Origin: Paenibacillus sp. FSL R7-0337
Lineage (GTDB): Bacteria > Bacillota > Bacilli > Paenibacillales > Paenibacillaceae
Direction of reading: 5' to 3'
Assembly (NCBI RefSeq): GCF_037969875.1
Contig: NZ_CP150218.1
Coordinates: 2,604,001 to 2,668,000 of the forward strand
Length of the DNA stretch: 64,000 nt
The notes beneath the pieces were generated by a model. That model worked only from the letters and a program-made list of their open reading frames with translations. It had not been told where the DNA came from and did not search any database. Within the stretch, counting starts at the first letter, position 1, and every line of letters begins with the position of its first letter. The translations under genes and the position numbers were made by a program. This document shows, in pieces, positions 18,752-26,944 of this stretch.

Positions 18752-19111
18752 CTATACGTCTGAGCTTAATTTCTCATGCGTCACTACACGGTGTGCATTC
18801 ACCAGCTGGCCGGTTGATGTCTTGCCCCACACGGATATTCCAATCTCATCTTCGTCCACTTCTCCAGTGATGAACACAAATTCATAGGCATTCAGATCGG
18901 CAAAATAATCCCGGGTCACCACCTGATTCGGAGCAACATCAATCACCTCACTGACATACAGCGTTCTGGTAGCGCCCAGCACGTATCCCTGAATACTAAT
19001 AGAGGTGCTGCCTGGAGCACTCCGCTTGACCACTCTTACCGTCACTGTCTGCGTAGGTCTGACTCCCGAAACGGCATTGTTCTCTATCGGTCCTGTTGAC
19101 AAAATCGCCAT
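18752..19111 (-). CDS. Hypothetical beta-rich protein, possibly surface or spore associated
   Basis: The 119-residue protein lacks a signal peptide and is rich in beta-forming Val/Thr/Ile stretches (TQTVTVRVVKRSAPGSTSIS, YEFVFITGEVDEDEIGISVW). The all-beta character and start MAILSTGPIENN resemble small Paenibacillus proteins near spore-surface genes. I cannot assign a function. It is divergent from the gene at 19305, sharing a 193-base promoter region. Confidence 0.6.
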   Translation of the reverse strand: MAILSTGPIENNAVSGVRPTQTVTVRVVKRSAPGSTSISIQGYVLGATRTLYVSEVIDVAPNQVVTRDYFADLNAYEFVFITGEVDEDEIGISVWGKTSTGQLVNAHRVVTHEKLSSDV

Positions 19112-19304
19112 CCTGTCTCGTCCTCCCTTGAAGTTCTAGTGTCAAAGTACGATATATTCATATTCGGACTTTCCTGTAACGGTGTGGACACAGGCCTGAG
19201 CCTATTCACCAATGACTGCAGGCACGCATATCCTTGAATAAGGAAAGACCGCCCATGCGCTGCACTTTTATGTATACGAACGCCGAACGGAAGAAGGGAC
19301 TCCC

Positions 19305-19610
19305 ATGCCCCCTGCAGGAAAAGGAAAGAGGCCCGCCGCCAAAAAAACACCGTCCAGCTCCAAAACCCAGACCCCTAAAGGGCTTGAATTCGCCGTAGCT
19401 GCACTTCTATTGACCGGCAAGCTGAAAGTAGACTCTATCCAGATGTACACGGACGCGTCGATGTTCGTCAGTCTGGTAGGCAAATATAAAACCCTAAGCG
19501 AGCTAAGTAGTGACAATGTCGATAAGCTGGTCAGCTTCCTCGATGACAACAGCAGCCTGACGCTGAACGAGATCATGACCGCTTTGAAAAAGAAAGCCGA
19601 AAACACCTGA
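19305..19610 (+). CDS. Hypothetical small protein with basic disordered N-terminus
   Basis: The 101-residue protein has a Lys/Pro/Ser-rich N-terminal tail (MPPAGKGKRPAAKKTPSSSK) and a helical domain with a leucine-rich amphipathic pattern (LEFAVAALLLTGKLKVDSIQ, VGKYKTLSELSSDNVDKLVS). AGAAGGG precedes the start. It is followed after 33 bases by a 39-residue membrane peptide gene. The pairing suggests a small sporulation-type operon, but no direct evidence supports that. Confidence 0.65.
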   Translation: MPPAGKGKRPAAKKTPSSSKTQTPKGLEFAVAALLLTGKLKVDSIQMYTDASMFVSLVGKYKTLSELSSDNVDKLVSFLDDNSSLTLNEIMTALKKKAENT

Positions 19611-19643
19611 ACACATCCGGAAGTGAAAGGGAGGGACGGGGTT

Positions 19644-19763
19644 ATGGACAGTTTTGACGGAGAAGGATTTGCCGGCGGGATCCTGCTGGTCATTGTAATT
19701 ATGCTGCTGATTTATGGTTCAACGGACATCAAGAACCTGACAGGTGCGCCTAGTGACGTGTGA
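19644..19763 (+). CDS. 39-residue single-pass membrane peptide (YjcZ-like in layout)
   Basis: The reading frame from ATG 19644 to TGA 19763 encodes 39 residues: an acidic, Gly-rich N-terminus (MDSFDGEGFAGG), one hydrophobic helix (ILLVIVIMLLIYG) and a polar tail. GGGAGGGACGGGGTT precedes the ATG, a strong ribosome binding site. The Gly-rich start plus one helix resembles the YjcZ/YuzF-type sporulation peptides, though it lacks their Tyr-Gly repeat. It probably shares a transcript with the gene at 19305. Confidence 0.6.
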   Translation: MDSFDGEGFAGGILLVIVIMLLIYGSTDIKNLTGAPSDV

Positions 19764-19802
19764 TTCTTAACGGTTGGGCTTCTGCTGCACGGTAATCCGC
19801 TC

Positions 19803-19830
19803 TTGCTTTCTCCCAGAAATTCGCTATACT
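19803..19830 (+). promoter_or_regulatory. Promoter of the argS T-box transcript
   Basis: TTGCTT (19803-19808), a 16-base spacer and TATACT (19825-19830) place a transcript start near 19837, just upstream of the T-box stem I. Confidence 0.55.
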
Positions 19831-19836
19831 GATACA

Positions 19837-20083
19837 AATCCATATTCAATCGATGACCGGGAGAGTAATGGTCTTATATCTAGTCCCCAGCGAGCCGGAA
19901 AAGTGAAAGCCGGTACAGATTAGAACCATGAAGCGCACCCGTGAGATGGACTTCTGAACCTTGTAGTAGGAAGCCCCGGCCGAGGACCGTTAACCTGTAA
20001 GGTGGCTAAACCGTAAGGCTTTAGCAACGAGAGTGGTACCGCGAGCGCACAAGCCTCGTCTCTTAGGAGATGAAGGCTTTTTT
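19837..20083 (+). ncRNA. T-box riboswitch, arginine type, with terminator
   Basis: The leader carries the AGTA-box segment GGGAGAGTAATGG, a stem I with GAACCAT closing, and the T-box AACGAGAGTGGTACCGCG (20027-20044). The terminator follows (AAGCCTCGTCTC, 20051-20062, pairing with GAGATGAAGGCTT, then six T). In the specifier loop the sequence GAAGCGCACC places CGC (Arg) where the specifier codon is expected. Uncharged tRNA-Arg should stabilise the antiterminator and allow argS expression. The class is certain. The CGC assignment is my inference from the stem I pairing. Confidence 0.92.
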
Positions 20084-20113
20084 GTCGTTATTTTATTCAG
20101 GAGGTTGTTATTC

Positions 20114-22210
20114 ATGCCAATGTTAAGTGAGCTCATTCAAGAAAGCCTGAAGCAGTCTGTTCACACAATCGCACTAACCCTGGGCGTACCTGCTATCGCT
20201 GAAGTCAATGTTGCCCTGGAGCAGCCGGCGAGTGCCGACCACGGGGATTATTCCAGCAATATCGCCATGCAGCTCGCCCGCCCTTTGCGCAAAGCTCCAC
20301 TGGTTATCGCCAGGCTGATCGTCGCCGAGCTCGAAGCATCGGGCTCTGTTCACGGACTGGTGCTGAGAACTGAGGTTGCCGGTCCAGGATTTATTAATAT
20401 GTATCTGGATTGGCAAGCCTGGGCACAGGCGAAGGAGAATTTCACGCTGCCTCAGTATGCAGGGGGGTCGAAGGTGATCGTCGAGCATACTTCCGTCAAC
20501 CCGAATAAAAGTATGCATATCGGCCATTTGAGAAACTCCTGTATCGGGGACGCGCTGGTGAGGGTACTGCGGGCGACCGGCCATACCGTTGAGGTGCACA
20601 ACTATGTGGATGATCTCGGCAATCAGCTGGCTGATACTGTAGCCGGTCTGCTGAATGTTCCACTGGCGGGAGAACATGTAAGGTTCGGAGATTACTGCTG
20701 GGACATCTATGCCGAGATTAACAAAACTTACGCGCAGCAGCCAGAGATGGTGCAGAAACGGACCGAGATTCTTCATGCGCTGGAGGAAGGCCATGGTAAT
20801 ACTGCCTGGATTGGCAACCTCGTCGCCGGGCAGATCGTGAAAGAACATGTGGAAGAGATGCGGGGGTTCGGCATTGACTACGATCTGCTGGTGTGGGAGA
20901 GCAGCATTCTGAAGGAGGGCTTCTGGGCCTCGGCGTTCGAGCTGCTGTCGCAGACGGAGATATTCATGCAGGAGACCGAAGGCAAGCTGGCAGGCTGCTG
21001 GATTCTGAAGCAACCCGCTGAAGACACCGTACCGGACACTCAGGAGGAGCATCAGAAGGATAAGGTGCTGGTGCGCTCGAACGGAATTCTGACCTATACT
21101 GCCAAGGACATCGCCTATCATCTGTGGAAGTTCGGACTGCTGGAGAAGGATTTCAGCTACAACGAATTTCAGAGCGGACTGTGGACGACCGGCTTGAGCG
21201 GACAGGCTCTGCCTTTTGGACGGGCGGACCAGGTCGTGAACGTCATCGATTACCGGCAGGAATATCCGCAGCTGATGGTCAAGCAGGCACTCAAGGCACT
21301 GGGATTCGGTACGCAGGCAGACGCGCTTCATCATGTCAGCTATGGGGTGGTCTCGCTGAGTCCCGCTTCTGCGGCAGGGCTGGGCATTGATACCTCCAGC
21401 GGCAAAAGCTCCTACGCCATGTCCGGGCGCCAGGGAATCGGCATTAAGGTAACCGAGCTGGTCCGGCTCATGGAAGACATGATTGAATCCACCCGTTCGG
21501 ACAAAAACGGCCTGTCCAGCCGGCTCATCGCCACCGCTGCCATCCGTTACTACCTGCTGCGCTTCAATCTGGGCACCGAGATTGTGTTCGACTTCAAGCA
21601 GGCGATGGAAATCTCCGGCAACACCGGCGTCTACCTGATGTACGCCTACGCCCGGGCGCAGCGCGTGCTTAGTAAGGCCGCTTCGGCGGGTGATGTGAGT
21701 GGCGTGGGCGAGAGCGGTGTGGGCAGGTCCGGCGTGGGCGAGTCTGGCGTTAGCGGGTCCGGCGCTGGCGAGAGCGGCGTTGGCGGGGCTAGCGTGGGCG
21801 CGTTCGGCGTTGGCGAGAGCGGCGTTGGCGAGAGCGGCGTTGGCGAGAGCGGCGTTGGCGGGGCCGGCGTGGGCGCGGCTGGCGTTAGCGGGTCCGGCGC
21901 TGGCGGGTCCGGCGTGGGCAGGGTGCCGCTGTTCCCGGCGCAGCTCGAAGCGGCTGAGCTTGCCTTGCTGAGACAGCTCAGCTTGTGGCAAGACACACTC
22001 TATACAGCAAGCCGGGAGCTTACGCCGAATACGATCTGTAACTACGCCTATTCCCTGGCCTCGTTATTCAGCAACTTCTACTCAGCTTGTCCAATTCTCA
22101 AAGGCGGGGAAGCCAGCATCACCTTCCGCCTGTGGCTGACCCGGAGCTTCACCGATACGCTGGGCGAAGCCCTCGACGTACTCGGCCTGCCTAAGCCGGA
22201 GCGGATGTAG
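20114..22210 (+). CDS. argS: Arginyl-tRNA synthetase with an in-frame Gly-Val-Gly repeat insertion
   Basis: This class I synthetase charges tRNA-Arg. The start at 20114 (MPMLSELIQE) has AGGAGG upstream and follows an arginine T-box. It has the N-terminal additional domain, the HIGH motif (SMHIGHLRNS, near residue 135) and a C-terminal DALR anticodon-binding domain. The KMSK region reads YAMSGRQGIGIK, so the usual lysines are changed. Residues of about 530-603 are fifteen 5-residue units (GVGES, GVGRS, GVGGA) inserted between two helices of the anticodon domain. The total of 698 residues is far above the usual 550-600. It may be a second, regulated ArgRS paralog. Confidence 0.9.
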   Translation: MPMLSELIQESLKQSVHTIALTLGVPAIAEVNVALEQPASADHGDYSSNIAMQLARPLRKAPLVIARLIVAELEASGSVHGLVLRTEVAGPGFINMYLDWQAWAQAKENFTLPQYAGGSKVIVEHTSVNPNKSMHIGHLRNSCIGDALVRVLRATGHTVEVHNYVDDLGNQLADTVAGLLNVPLAGEHVRFGDYCWDIYAEINKTYAQQPEMVQKRTEILHALEEGHGNTAWIGNLVAGQIVKEHVEEMRGFGIDYDLLVWESSILKEGFWASAFELLSQTEIFMQETEGKLAGCWILKQPAEDTVPDTQEEHQKDKVLVRSNGILTYTAKDIAYHLWKFGLLEKDFSYNEFQSGLWTTGLSGQALPFGRADQVVNVIDYRQEYPQLMVKQALKALGFGTQADALHHVSYGVVSLSPASAAGLGIDTSSGKSSYAMSGRQGIGIKVTELVRLMEDMIESTRSDKNGLSSRLIATAAIRYYLLRFNLGTEIVFDFKQAMEISGNTGVYLMYAYARAQRVLSKAASAGDVSGVGESGVGRSGVGESGVSGSGAGESGVGGASVGAFGVGESGVGESGVGESGVGGAGVGAAGVSGSGAGGSGVGRVPLFPAQLEAAELALLRQLSLWQDTLYTASRELTPNTICNYAYSLASLFSNFYSACPILKGGEASITFRLWLTRSFTDTLGEALDVLGLPKPERM
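21701..21925 (+). repeat. 15-bp minisatellite inside argS
   Basis: About fifteen tandem 15-bp units of the type GGCGTTGGCGAGAGC are present, three of them consecutive and identical near 21811-21855. The length is a multiple of three, so the frame stays open. The repeat is GC-rich and encodes Gly/Val/Ser/Ala. Confidence 0.9.
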
Positions 22211-22314
22211 ACATACTGAGTCTTCATCTGCTTAAAATTCTCTATCGAATGAATGAGCAGGAACCTATGTGGTCCGTGCAGCTTGCACGGCTCTCCCTTC
22301 TCCATCCGCCCACA

Positions 22315-22620
22315 TCTGGTGAATTCAAGTGTACTTATACACCTCATTTGCTCGTTTTGATCACTTCTGGTGAATTAAAGTGTACTTATACACCTCATTT
22401 GCTCGTTTGGCTCACATCTGGTGAATTAAAGTGTACTTATACACCTCATTTGCTCGTTTTGCTCACTTCTGGTGAATTCAAGTGTACTTATACACCTCAT
22501 TTGCTCGTTTTGATCACTTCTGGTGAATTCAAGTGTACTTATACACCTCATTCGCTCGTTTTGATCACTTCTGGTGAATTCAAGTGTACTTATACACCTC
22601 ATTCGCTCATTCAAGTCCAC
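22315..22620. repeat. 51-bp tandem repeat array, six copies
   Basis: Copies begin at 22315, 22366, 22417, 22468, 22519 and 22570 (TCTGGTGAATT...), exactly 51 bases apart and over 90% alike. Each unit contains the core GAATTCAAGTGTACTTATAC with the inverted repeat GTGTA-CTTA-TACAC. Because 51 is divisible by three, a frame stays open through the array, but it has no homology signal or convincing start. There are no unique spacers, so this is not a CRISPR array. Confidence 0.95.
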
Positions 22621-22730
22621 ATTCAGTAAGTTCAGGGATATTGGGCCCATGCTTAATTTAGCGTACTAAGATCACTCCTTCGGGATAAACGGTTTTGAGA
22701 TTTTTTGGAATGTTATGTATTTCGCATCAC

Positions 22731-23112
22731 GCTTAAACAGCGGAGAGGACGGAACGCCCCGTGGAAAAGCGATAGCGTTCGCCTTGGTCTCCGGATTTTC
22801 ACCGCTAAGGGGAATGAAAAAAATCTGGAGACCACAGCGATTGGAACAACGGTCCGTTCGCGGAGCGTCCACCCAAGCGCCCACATTGATCCTTCTCGAA
22901 ATAAAAAAGGGGGGTCTCCTCCACCGAACGCCAAAACAGCCTTCCCGAAGGAAGGCTGCTGTTGTGACGTCCCGGAAGGGATACAGCCCTTTCGGGCTGA
23001 TTGCGAAGTAATCCTATCGAAGCTTATGCTCCAACGTCCCCTCGCTGACGCGACTCGGTTCTCCTCCACCGAACGCCAAAACAGCCTTCCCGAAGGAAGG
23101 CTGCTGTTGTGA
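22731..23112 (-). repeat. Conserved structured element downstream of tRNA-Arg, copy B, with internal duplication
   Basis: Read from 23112 downward, this repeats the segment that follows the first tRNA-Arg (5631-5865). It includes the terminator, the loop CATTCCCCTTAGCGGT and the end near CTCCGCTGTTTAAGCG. It also carries an extra 145 bases: an exact 66-bp direct repeat (22916-22981 and 23061-23126) that covers the terminator and the last bases of the tRNA. Between the repeats lies a hairpin-like remnant (AGCCCtttcGGGCT). Confidence 0.8.
23076..23109 (-). terminator. Terminator of the second tRNA-Arg
   Basis: Read on the minus strand: ACAACAGCAGCCTTCC, a short loop, GGAAGGCTGTTTT. It is nearly identical to the hairpin at 5633-5666. 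A further copy lies at 22930-22965. Confidence 0.75.
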
Positions 23113-23186
23113 CGTCCCGGAAGGGATTCGAACCCCCGACCGTGCGCTTAGAAGGCGCATGCTCTATCCAACTGAGCTACCGGGAC
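23113..23186 (-). tRNA. tRNA-Arg (anticodon TCT), second copy
   Basis: The 74 bases on the minus strand are identical to the tRNA at 5557-5630, with the same acceptor stem, anticodon TCT and discriminator G. The two copies are 17.5 kb apart and in opposite orientation. It lies 900 bases after argS. Confidence 0.97.
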
Positions 23187-23373
23187 ATGTAGGATAACAT
23201 TGTATCATTTGAAGCTTTTGAAGAGATATGTATTAACGCAACGTTATTTATTATACCTGATTCACCAGAATTAGCAAGACCAAACTCTTCCAGTTAAGAA
23301 GCTTCCCGTGATCTCATACGGAAAGCTCCTGCTCTATAGTCAAGCCTGGACATGACCTGCGGAAGCTGTGGGC

Positions 23374-23730
23374 TCAGGGAACCTGCCGGAAATGCTCGCC
23401 CAGCTGCCGCTTCAGATCGCCGAAGATCAATAGCTCGCGCTGGAATTTGGAACGTTCATCCTCCGGGGTCATCACCGTGCTGCCGGTGAAGCCGCTGACC
23501 GTAACGTCCTGGAAGGCATCATGCAGATTATTGTCGAACCAGTCGGTGGCCGTATCCGCATCATTCGTCAGAATCCGGACAATTTCAAAGCCCTCCTCGC
23601 GCTGATCCTCAACAATATACACCAGCAGCGCGGAATCGCCCACAGCTCCGGGCAATACGCCAACCTCTGCGCAAGGCGCACCGTCGTAATCAGTCATTCT
23701 GCGGATTTTGGCGTCTTTAATGTAATACAC
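23374..23730 (-). CDS. Hypothetical protein
   Basis: I do not recognise this 118-residue soluble acidic protein. It begins MYYIKDAKIRRMTDYDGAPC and looks alpha/beta (DSALLVYIVEDQREEGFEIV) with an acidic, aromatic C-terminus. An AGGAGGG-type ribosome binding site (revealed by CCCTCC at 23739-23750) precedes the ATG. It is divergent from asnB. No family motif is evident. Confidence 0.6.
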   Translation of the reverse strand: MYYIKDAKIRRMTDYDGAPCAEVGVLPGAVGDSALLVYIVEDQREEGFEIVRILTNDADTATDWFDNNLHDAFQDVTVSGFTGSTVMTPEDERSKFQRELLIFGDLKRQLGEHFRQVP

Positions 23731-23878
23731 TTGTCATCATCCCTCCTGGCAAATTTCCCTCTCCCCTAGTGTTCGGATAAGGACATACATTTTATCCCTT
23801 CAATCGGCATATATCTGTATTACTTGGCAAAAAAGAAAGGACAGACAACAATCGCACAAAAGAGAGGATGAATCAGAC

Positions 23879-25723
23879 ATGTGCGGAATAACCGGATTTG
23901 TCCAGTGGCGCGGTGATCTTACAGGGCACTCGCAACTGCTCGTCAGAATGACCGAAACGTTAGCCAACCGCGGACCGGATGCAGCCGGAACCTGGATTTC
24001 AGGGCCCATTGCCTTCGGACACCGCCGACTCAGCGTCATCGATCCCGAGAACGGTGCACAGCCGATGATTGCCCGCCATGAGGATAAGTTGTACGCAATA
24101 GTATATAACGGCGAGCTATATAATGCCCCTGAGCTCAAAAAAGAGCTGAAGCAGCGCGGGCATCATTTTCTCACGGAATGCGATACCGAGGTTCTGCTGC
24201 ATGCCTACATCGAATGGGGGCCGGATTGCACGGAGAAGCTCAATGGCATCTTCGCCTTTGCCGTCTGGGACAGCTTGCGCGATCAGGTATTCCTGGCCCG
24301 CGACCGTCTGGGCGTGAAGCCGCTGTTCTACAGCCAAGTCGATGACGTCTTCGTCTTCGGGTCCGAGCCCAAGGCGCTGCTGCAGCACCCCCTCGTCCAG
24401 CCGAAGGTCGGGCCGGAGGGTCTGGCCGAGATTTTCATTATCGGTCCGGCACGGACTCCGGGACAAGGGGTATATAAAGATATATTCGAGCTGCGCCCCG
24501 GTCATGCCATGATTTACAGCCGCAGCGGAATCCGCAGCTATGCCTACTGGAAGCTGGAGAGTGTCCAGCATACCGATAACGTGGATGAGACGGCAGCACG
24601 GGTGCGTGAATTGCTTCAGGATACGCTGGAGCGCCAGCTGGTCTCCGATGTCCCGGTATGCTCGCTGCTCTCCGGCGGACTCGATTCCAGCGCCCTGACC
24701 GCGCTTGCCGTAGATTATTACAAGCGGACCGGCCAGGGCCGGGTCGATACCTTCTCGGTCGATTATGTAGACAACGATAAGCATTTCAAAAGCCATACCT
24801 TCCAGCCCGGAGCCGATGGTCCCTGGATTCAGCGGATGGTCGACGAGCTGGATACGAACCATCACTTTATCGCTTTTGACACACCGGAGCTGGTGGCCGC
24901 AGTTGATAATGCCTTATACTCCCGCGATTTGCCGGGGATGACCGACGTGGATTCCTCACTCTATTTGTTCTGCCAGGAGATCAAAAAGAAGGCCACCGTA
25001 GCCATCTCAGGCGAAGCAGCAGACGAAATCTTCGGCGGCTATCCCTGGTTCCACCGCGAGGAGATGTTATCTTCAGGTACCTTCCCCTGGTCAGTGGCCC
25101 CCCATATGCGTGCTGGATTATTATCGCCGGAAATCCATGAGTGGATACGTCCGCTGGAATATTTAGGTGACCGTTACAGCGATGCGGTGGCTGAGGTACC
25201 GAAGCTTGAAGGTGAGACCGGCAAACAGGCACAGATGCGTGTCATGTCCTATCTCAACATTACCCGCTTCATGCCTACCCTGCTGGACCGCAAGGACCGG
25301 ATGAGCATGGGCGTGGGACTCGAGGTACGCGTTCCTTATTGTGACCACCGGCTGGTGCAATATGTTTTTAACATTCCATGGGAGATTAAGATGGTAGGCA
25401 ACCGGGAGAAAGGCATCCTGCGCAAGGCGCTGGAGGGTGTACTGCCGGACGATGTGCTCTACCGCAAAAAAAGCCCTTACCCCAAAACGCATAACCCTGC
25501 TTATCTGAACAAGGTGCGCTCACAGGTGCTGAGCATTCTGGACGATCCCTCCTCCCCCATCCTCCCGCTCGTTGATCCGGCCAAAATCAGAGAAATCGCC
25601 GCATCGCCAGAGTCCTCGACCAATCTGCCGTGGTTCGGCCAGCTGATGTCCGGCCCGCAATTATTCGCTTATCTGGCCCAGGTCAACCTGTGGCTGAAGA
25701 CATACAATGTGTCGATCGGCTGA
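23879..25723 (+). CDS. asnB: Asparagine synthetase, glutamine-hydrolysing
   Basis: The enzyme makes asparagine from aspartate, glutamine and ATP. The 614-residue protein has the N-terminal class II glutaminase with catalytic Cys2 (MCGITGF) and the glutaminase signature NRGPDAAG. The synthetase domain has the pyrophosphate loop SLLSGGLDSS near residue 263, ISGEAADEIFGGYPW, and MSMGVGLEVRVPYCDHRLV. Its size fits the AsnB/AsnO group of Bacillales. GAGAGGATG lies upstream of the start. It appears to be monocistronic, followed by a hairpin at 25739. Confidence 0.95.
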   Translation: MCGITGFVQWRGDLTGHSQLLVRMTETLANRGPDAAGTWISGPIAFGHRRLSVIDPENGAQPMIARHEDKLYAIVYNGELYNAPELKKELKQRGHHFLTECDTEVLLHAYIEWGPDCTEKLNGIFAFAVWDSLRDQVFLARDRLGVKPLFYSQVDDVFVFGSEPKALLQHPLVQPKVGPEGLAEIFIIGPARTPGQGVYKDIFELRPGHAMIYSRSGIRSYAYWKLESVQHTDNVDETAARVRELLQDTLERQLVSDVPVCSLLSGGLDSSALTALAVDYYKRTGQGRVDTFSVDYVDNDKHFKSHTFQPGADGPWIQRMVDELDTNHHFIAFDTPELVAAVDNALYSRDLPGMTDVDSSLYLFCQEIKKKATVAISGEAADEIFGGYPWFHREEMLSSGTFPWSVAPHMRAGLLSPEIHEWIRPLEYLGDRYSDAVAEVPKLEGETGKQAQMRVMSYLNITRFMPTLLDRKDRMSMGVGLEVRVPYCDHRLVQYVFNIPWEIKMVGNREKGILRKALEGVLPDDVLYRKKSPYPKTHNPAYLNKVRSQVLSILDDPSSPILPLVDPAKIREIAASPESSTNLPWFGQLMSGPQLFAYLAQVNLWLKTYNVSIG

Positions 25724-25738
25724 GTTCAAATCAAGTGG

Positions 25739-25776
25739 AAACGGCTTTGCCGTCCTTTTAAAGGACGGTACCGTTT
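25739..25776 (+). terminator. Terminator-like hairpin after asnB
   Basis: The palindrome CCGTCCTTTTAAAGGACGG is enclosed by AAACGG/CCGTTT. The T-run after the stem is short (TTTC), so termination is probable but not certain. Confidence 0.5.
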
Positions 25777-25832
25777 CAGCGAGAAATAGAAGGATAATTT
25801 ATAGAGTGAAACTTATAAATTCTTATATTTTG

Positions 25833-25880
25833 AAAAAGGTGCCCGCCCAGAATGTACAGCACACATTCTGGAGGGCACCT
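25833..25880 (-). terminator. Terminator of the aldo/keto reductase gene
   Basis: AGGTGCCC (25837-25844) pairs with GGGCACCT (25873-25880), and an inner AGAATGT/ACATTCT pair extends the stem. Five T follow on the minus strand. Confidence 0.8.
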
Positions 25881-25916
25881 CTTGTATAGCAATATCTTCA
25901 TCAATCTATCTGAACC

Positions 25917-26753
25917 CTAGAAATTAAAATTATCCGGGTCCGGGCCGAAGCGGTGGTTCTGATTCAGCTCCTCTATGGCCTTAACATCCTCATCGCTGAG
26001 TGTGAAGTCGAAGAATCCGGCGTTCTCGATAATCCGCTCCTGATGGACCGACTTCGGAATGGTGATGACACCCTGCTGCAGATCCCAGCGCAGAACAATC
26101 TGTGCTGCCGTCTTGCCGTAACGCTCTGCCAGTTCCTTCAGCAGCGGCAGGTCCAGATTCCCCTGCATGAGCGGACTCCAGGCTTCCAGCTGGATATCAT
26201 GCTTCCGTGCATACTTCAGCAATTCACGCTGGGTCAGCAGCGGATGGAATTCCACCTGGTCCACCACCGGGACCACTCCGCTGTCCTCGATGATGTCCTC
26301 CAGATGATGCGTCTGGAAGTTGCTCACCCCGATGGACTTAACCAGCCCTTCCTTTTGCAGATGAATCAGCGCTTTCCAGGTTTCTTTATATTTGCCGGCT
26401 ACCGGCCAGTGGATCAAATACAAATCTACCTGCTCCAGGCCCAGCTTCTTGCGGCTGACTTCAAAAGCCTTCAGTGTCGATTCATACCCCTGATCCGGGT
26501 TGTGGACCTTGGTGGTAATAAACAGCTCTTCCCGGGGGACTCCGCATTCACGGATCGCCTGCCCCACACCCTCTTCATTGTTATAGCCGGCAGCCGTATC
26601 AATACTGCGATACCCCGTCTCCACCGCAGACTTCACCGCGCGGATAACCTCTTCGCCATCCTTGGTCTGCCATACGCCAAGACCCAGCCACGGCATGGTC
26701 ACTCCATCGTTCAGGGTAGGCCCGCCTGTAAATGGTGCGTTCATTTCACTCAT
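25917..26753 (-). CDS. Aldo/keto reductase
   Basis: This is an NADPH-dependent TIM-barrel oxidoreductase of the YvgN/2,5-diketogluconate reductase group. The 278-residue protein shows the AKR signatures GYRSIDTAAGYNNEEGVGQA, LGLEQVDLYLIHWPV and IPKSVHQERIIEN. The catalytic residues are Asp and Tyr in DTAAGYNNE, Lys in FITTKVH, and His in LIHWP. I chose the ATG at 26753, with GGAGGG upstream, instead of one 58 codons earlier. The physiological substrate is unknown, although related enzymes reduce glyoxal-type aldehydes. Confidence 0.92.
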   Translation of the reverse strand: MSEMNAPFTGGPTLNDGVTMPWLGLGVWQTKDGEEVIRAVKSAVETGYRSIDTAAGYNNEEGVGQAIRECGVPREELFITTKVHNPDQGYESTLKAFEVSRKKLGLEQVDLYLIHWPVAGKYKETWKALIHLQKEGLVKSIGVSNFQTHHLEDIIEDSGVVPVVDQVEFHPLLTQRELLKYARKHDIQLEAWSPLMQGNLDLPLLKELAERYGKTAAQIVLRWDLQQGVITIPKSVHQERIIENAGFFDFTLSDEDVKAIEELNQNHRFGPDPDNFNF

Positions 26754-26898
26754 ATCGATACCCTCCAAGCCTAATTTGAATTCAACAAGCTTCCTTAACC
26801 GTATTACCGCTCTCATAATCATCCGATTGTGAAATCCGTTCACCGTTACAGCGAATAGGTTGCCAAATCGTGAAGATTGTATGCCTCTTATGTACGAA

Positions 26899-26933
26899 AA
26901 TGGAGTACAGCCCCTTCCCGGCCGCACTCCATT
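26899..26933 (-). terminator. Terminator of the cupin gene
   Basis: AATGGAGT (26899-26906) pairs with ACTCCATT (26926-26933), with a GC-rich inner stem. TTTTCG follows on the minus strand, twelve bases after the stop of the cupin gene. Confidence 0.7.
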
Positions 26934-26944
26934 ACATAACCCAC

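Noticed and set aside
20174..21991. 605-codon frame antisense to argS
   Set aside because: It is a shadow of a GC-rich gene. The plus strand has clear synthetase motifs, a T-box and a ribosome binding site.
22315..22620. Possible CRISPR array
   Set aside because: The period is constant but there are no unique spacers: the whole 51-bp unit repeats. No cas genes are present.
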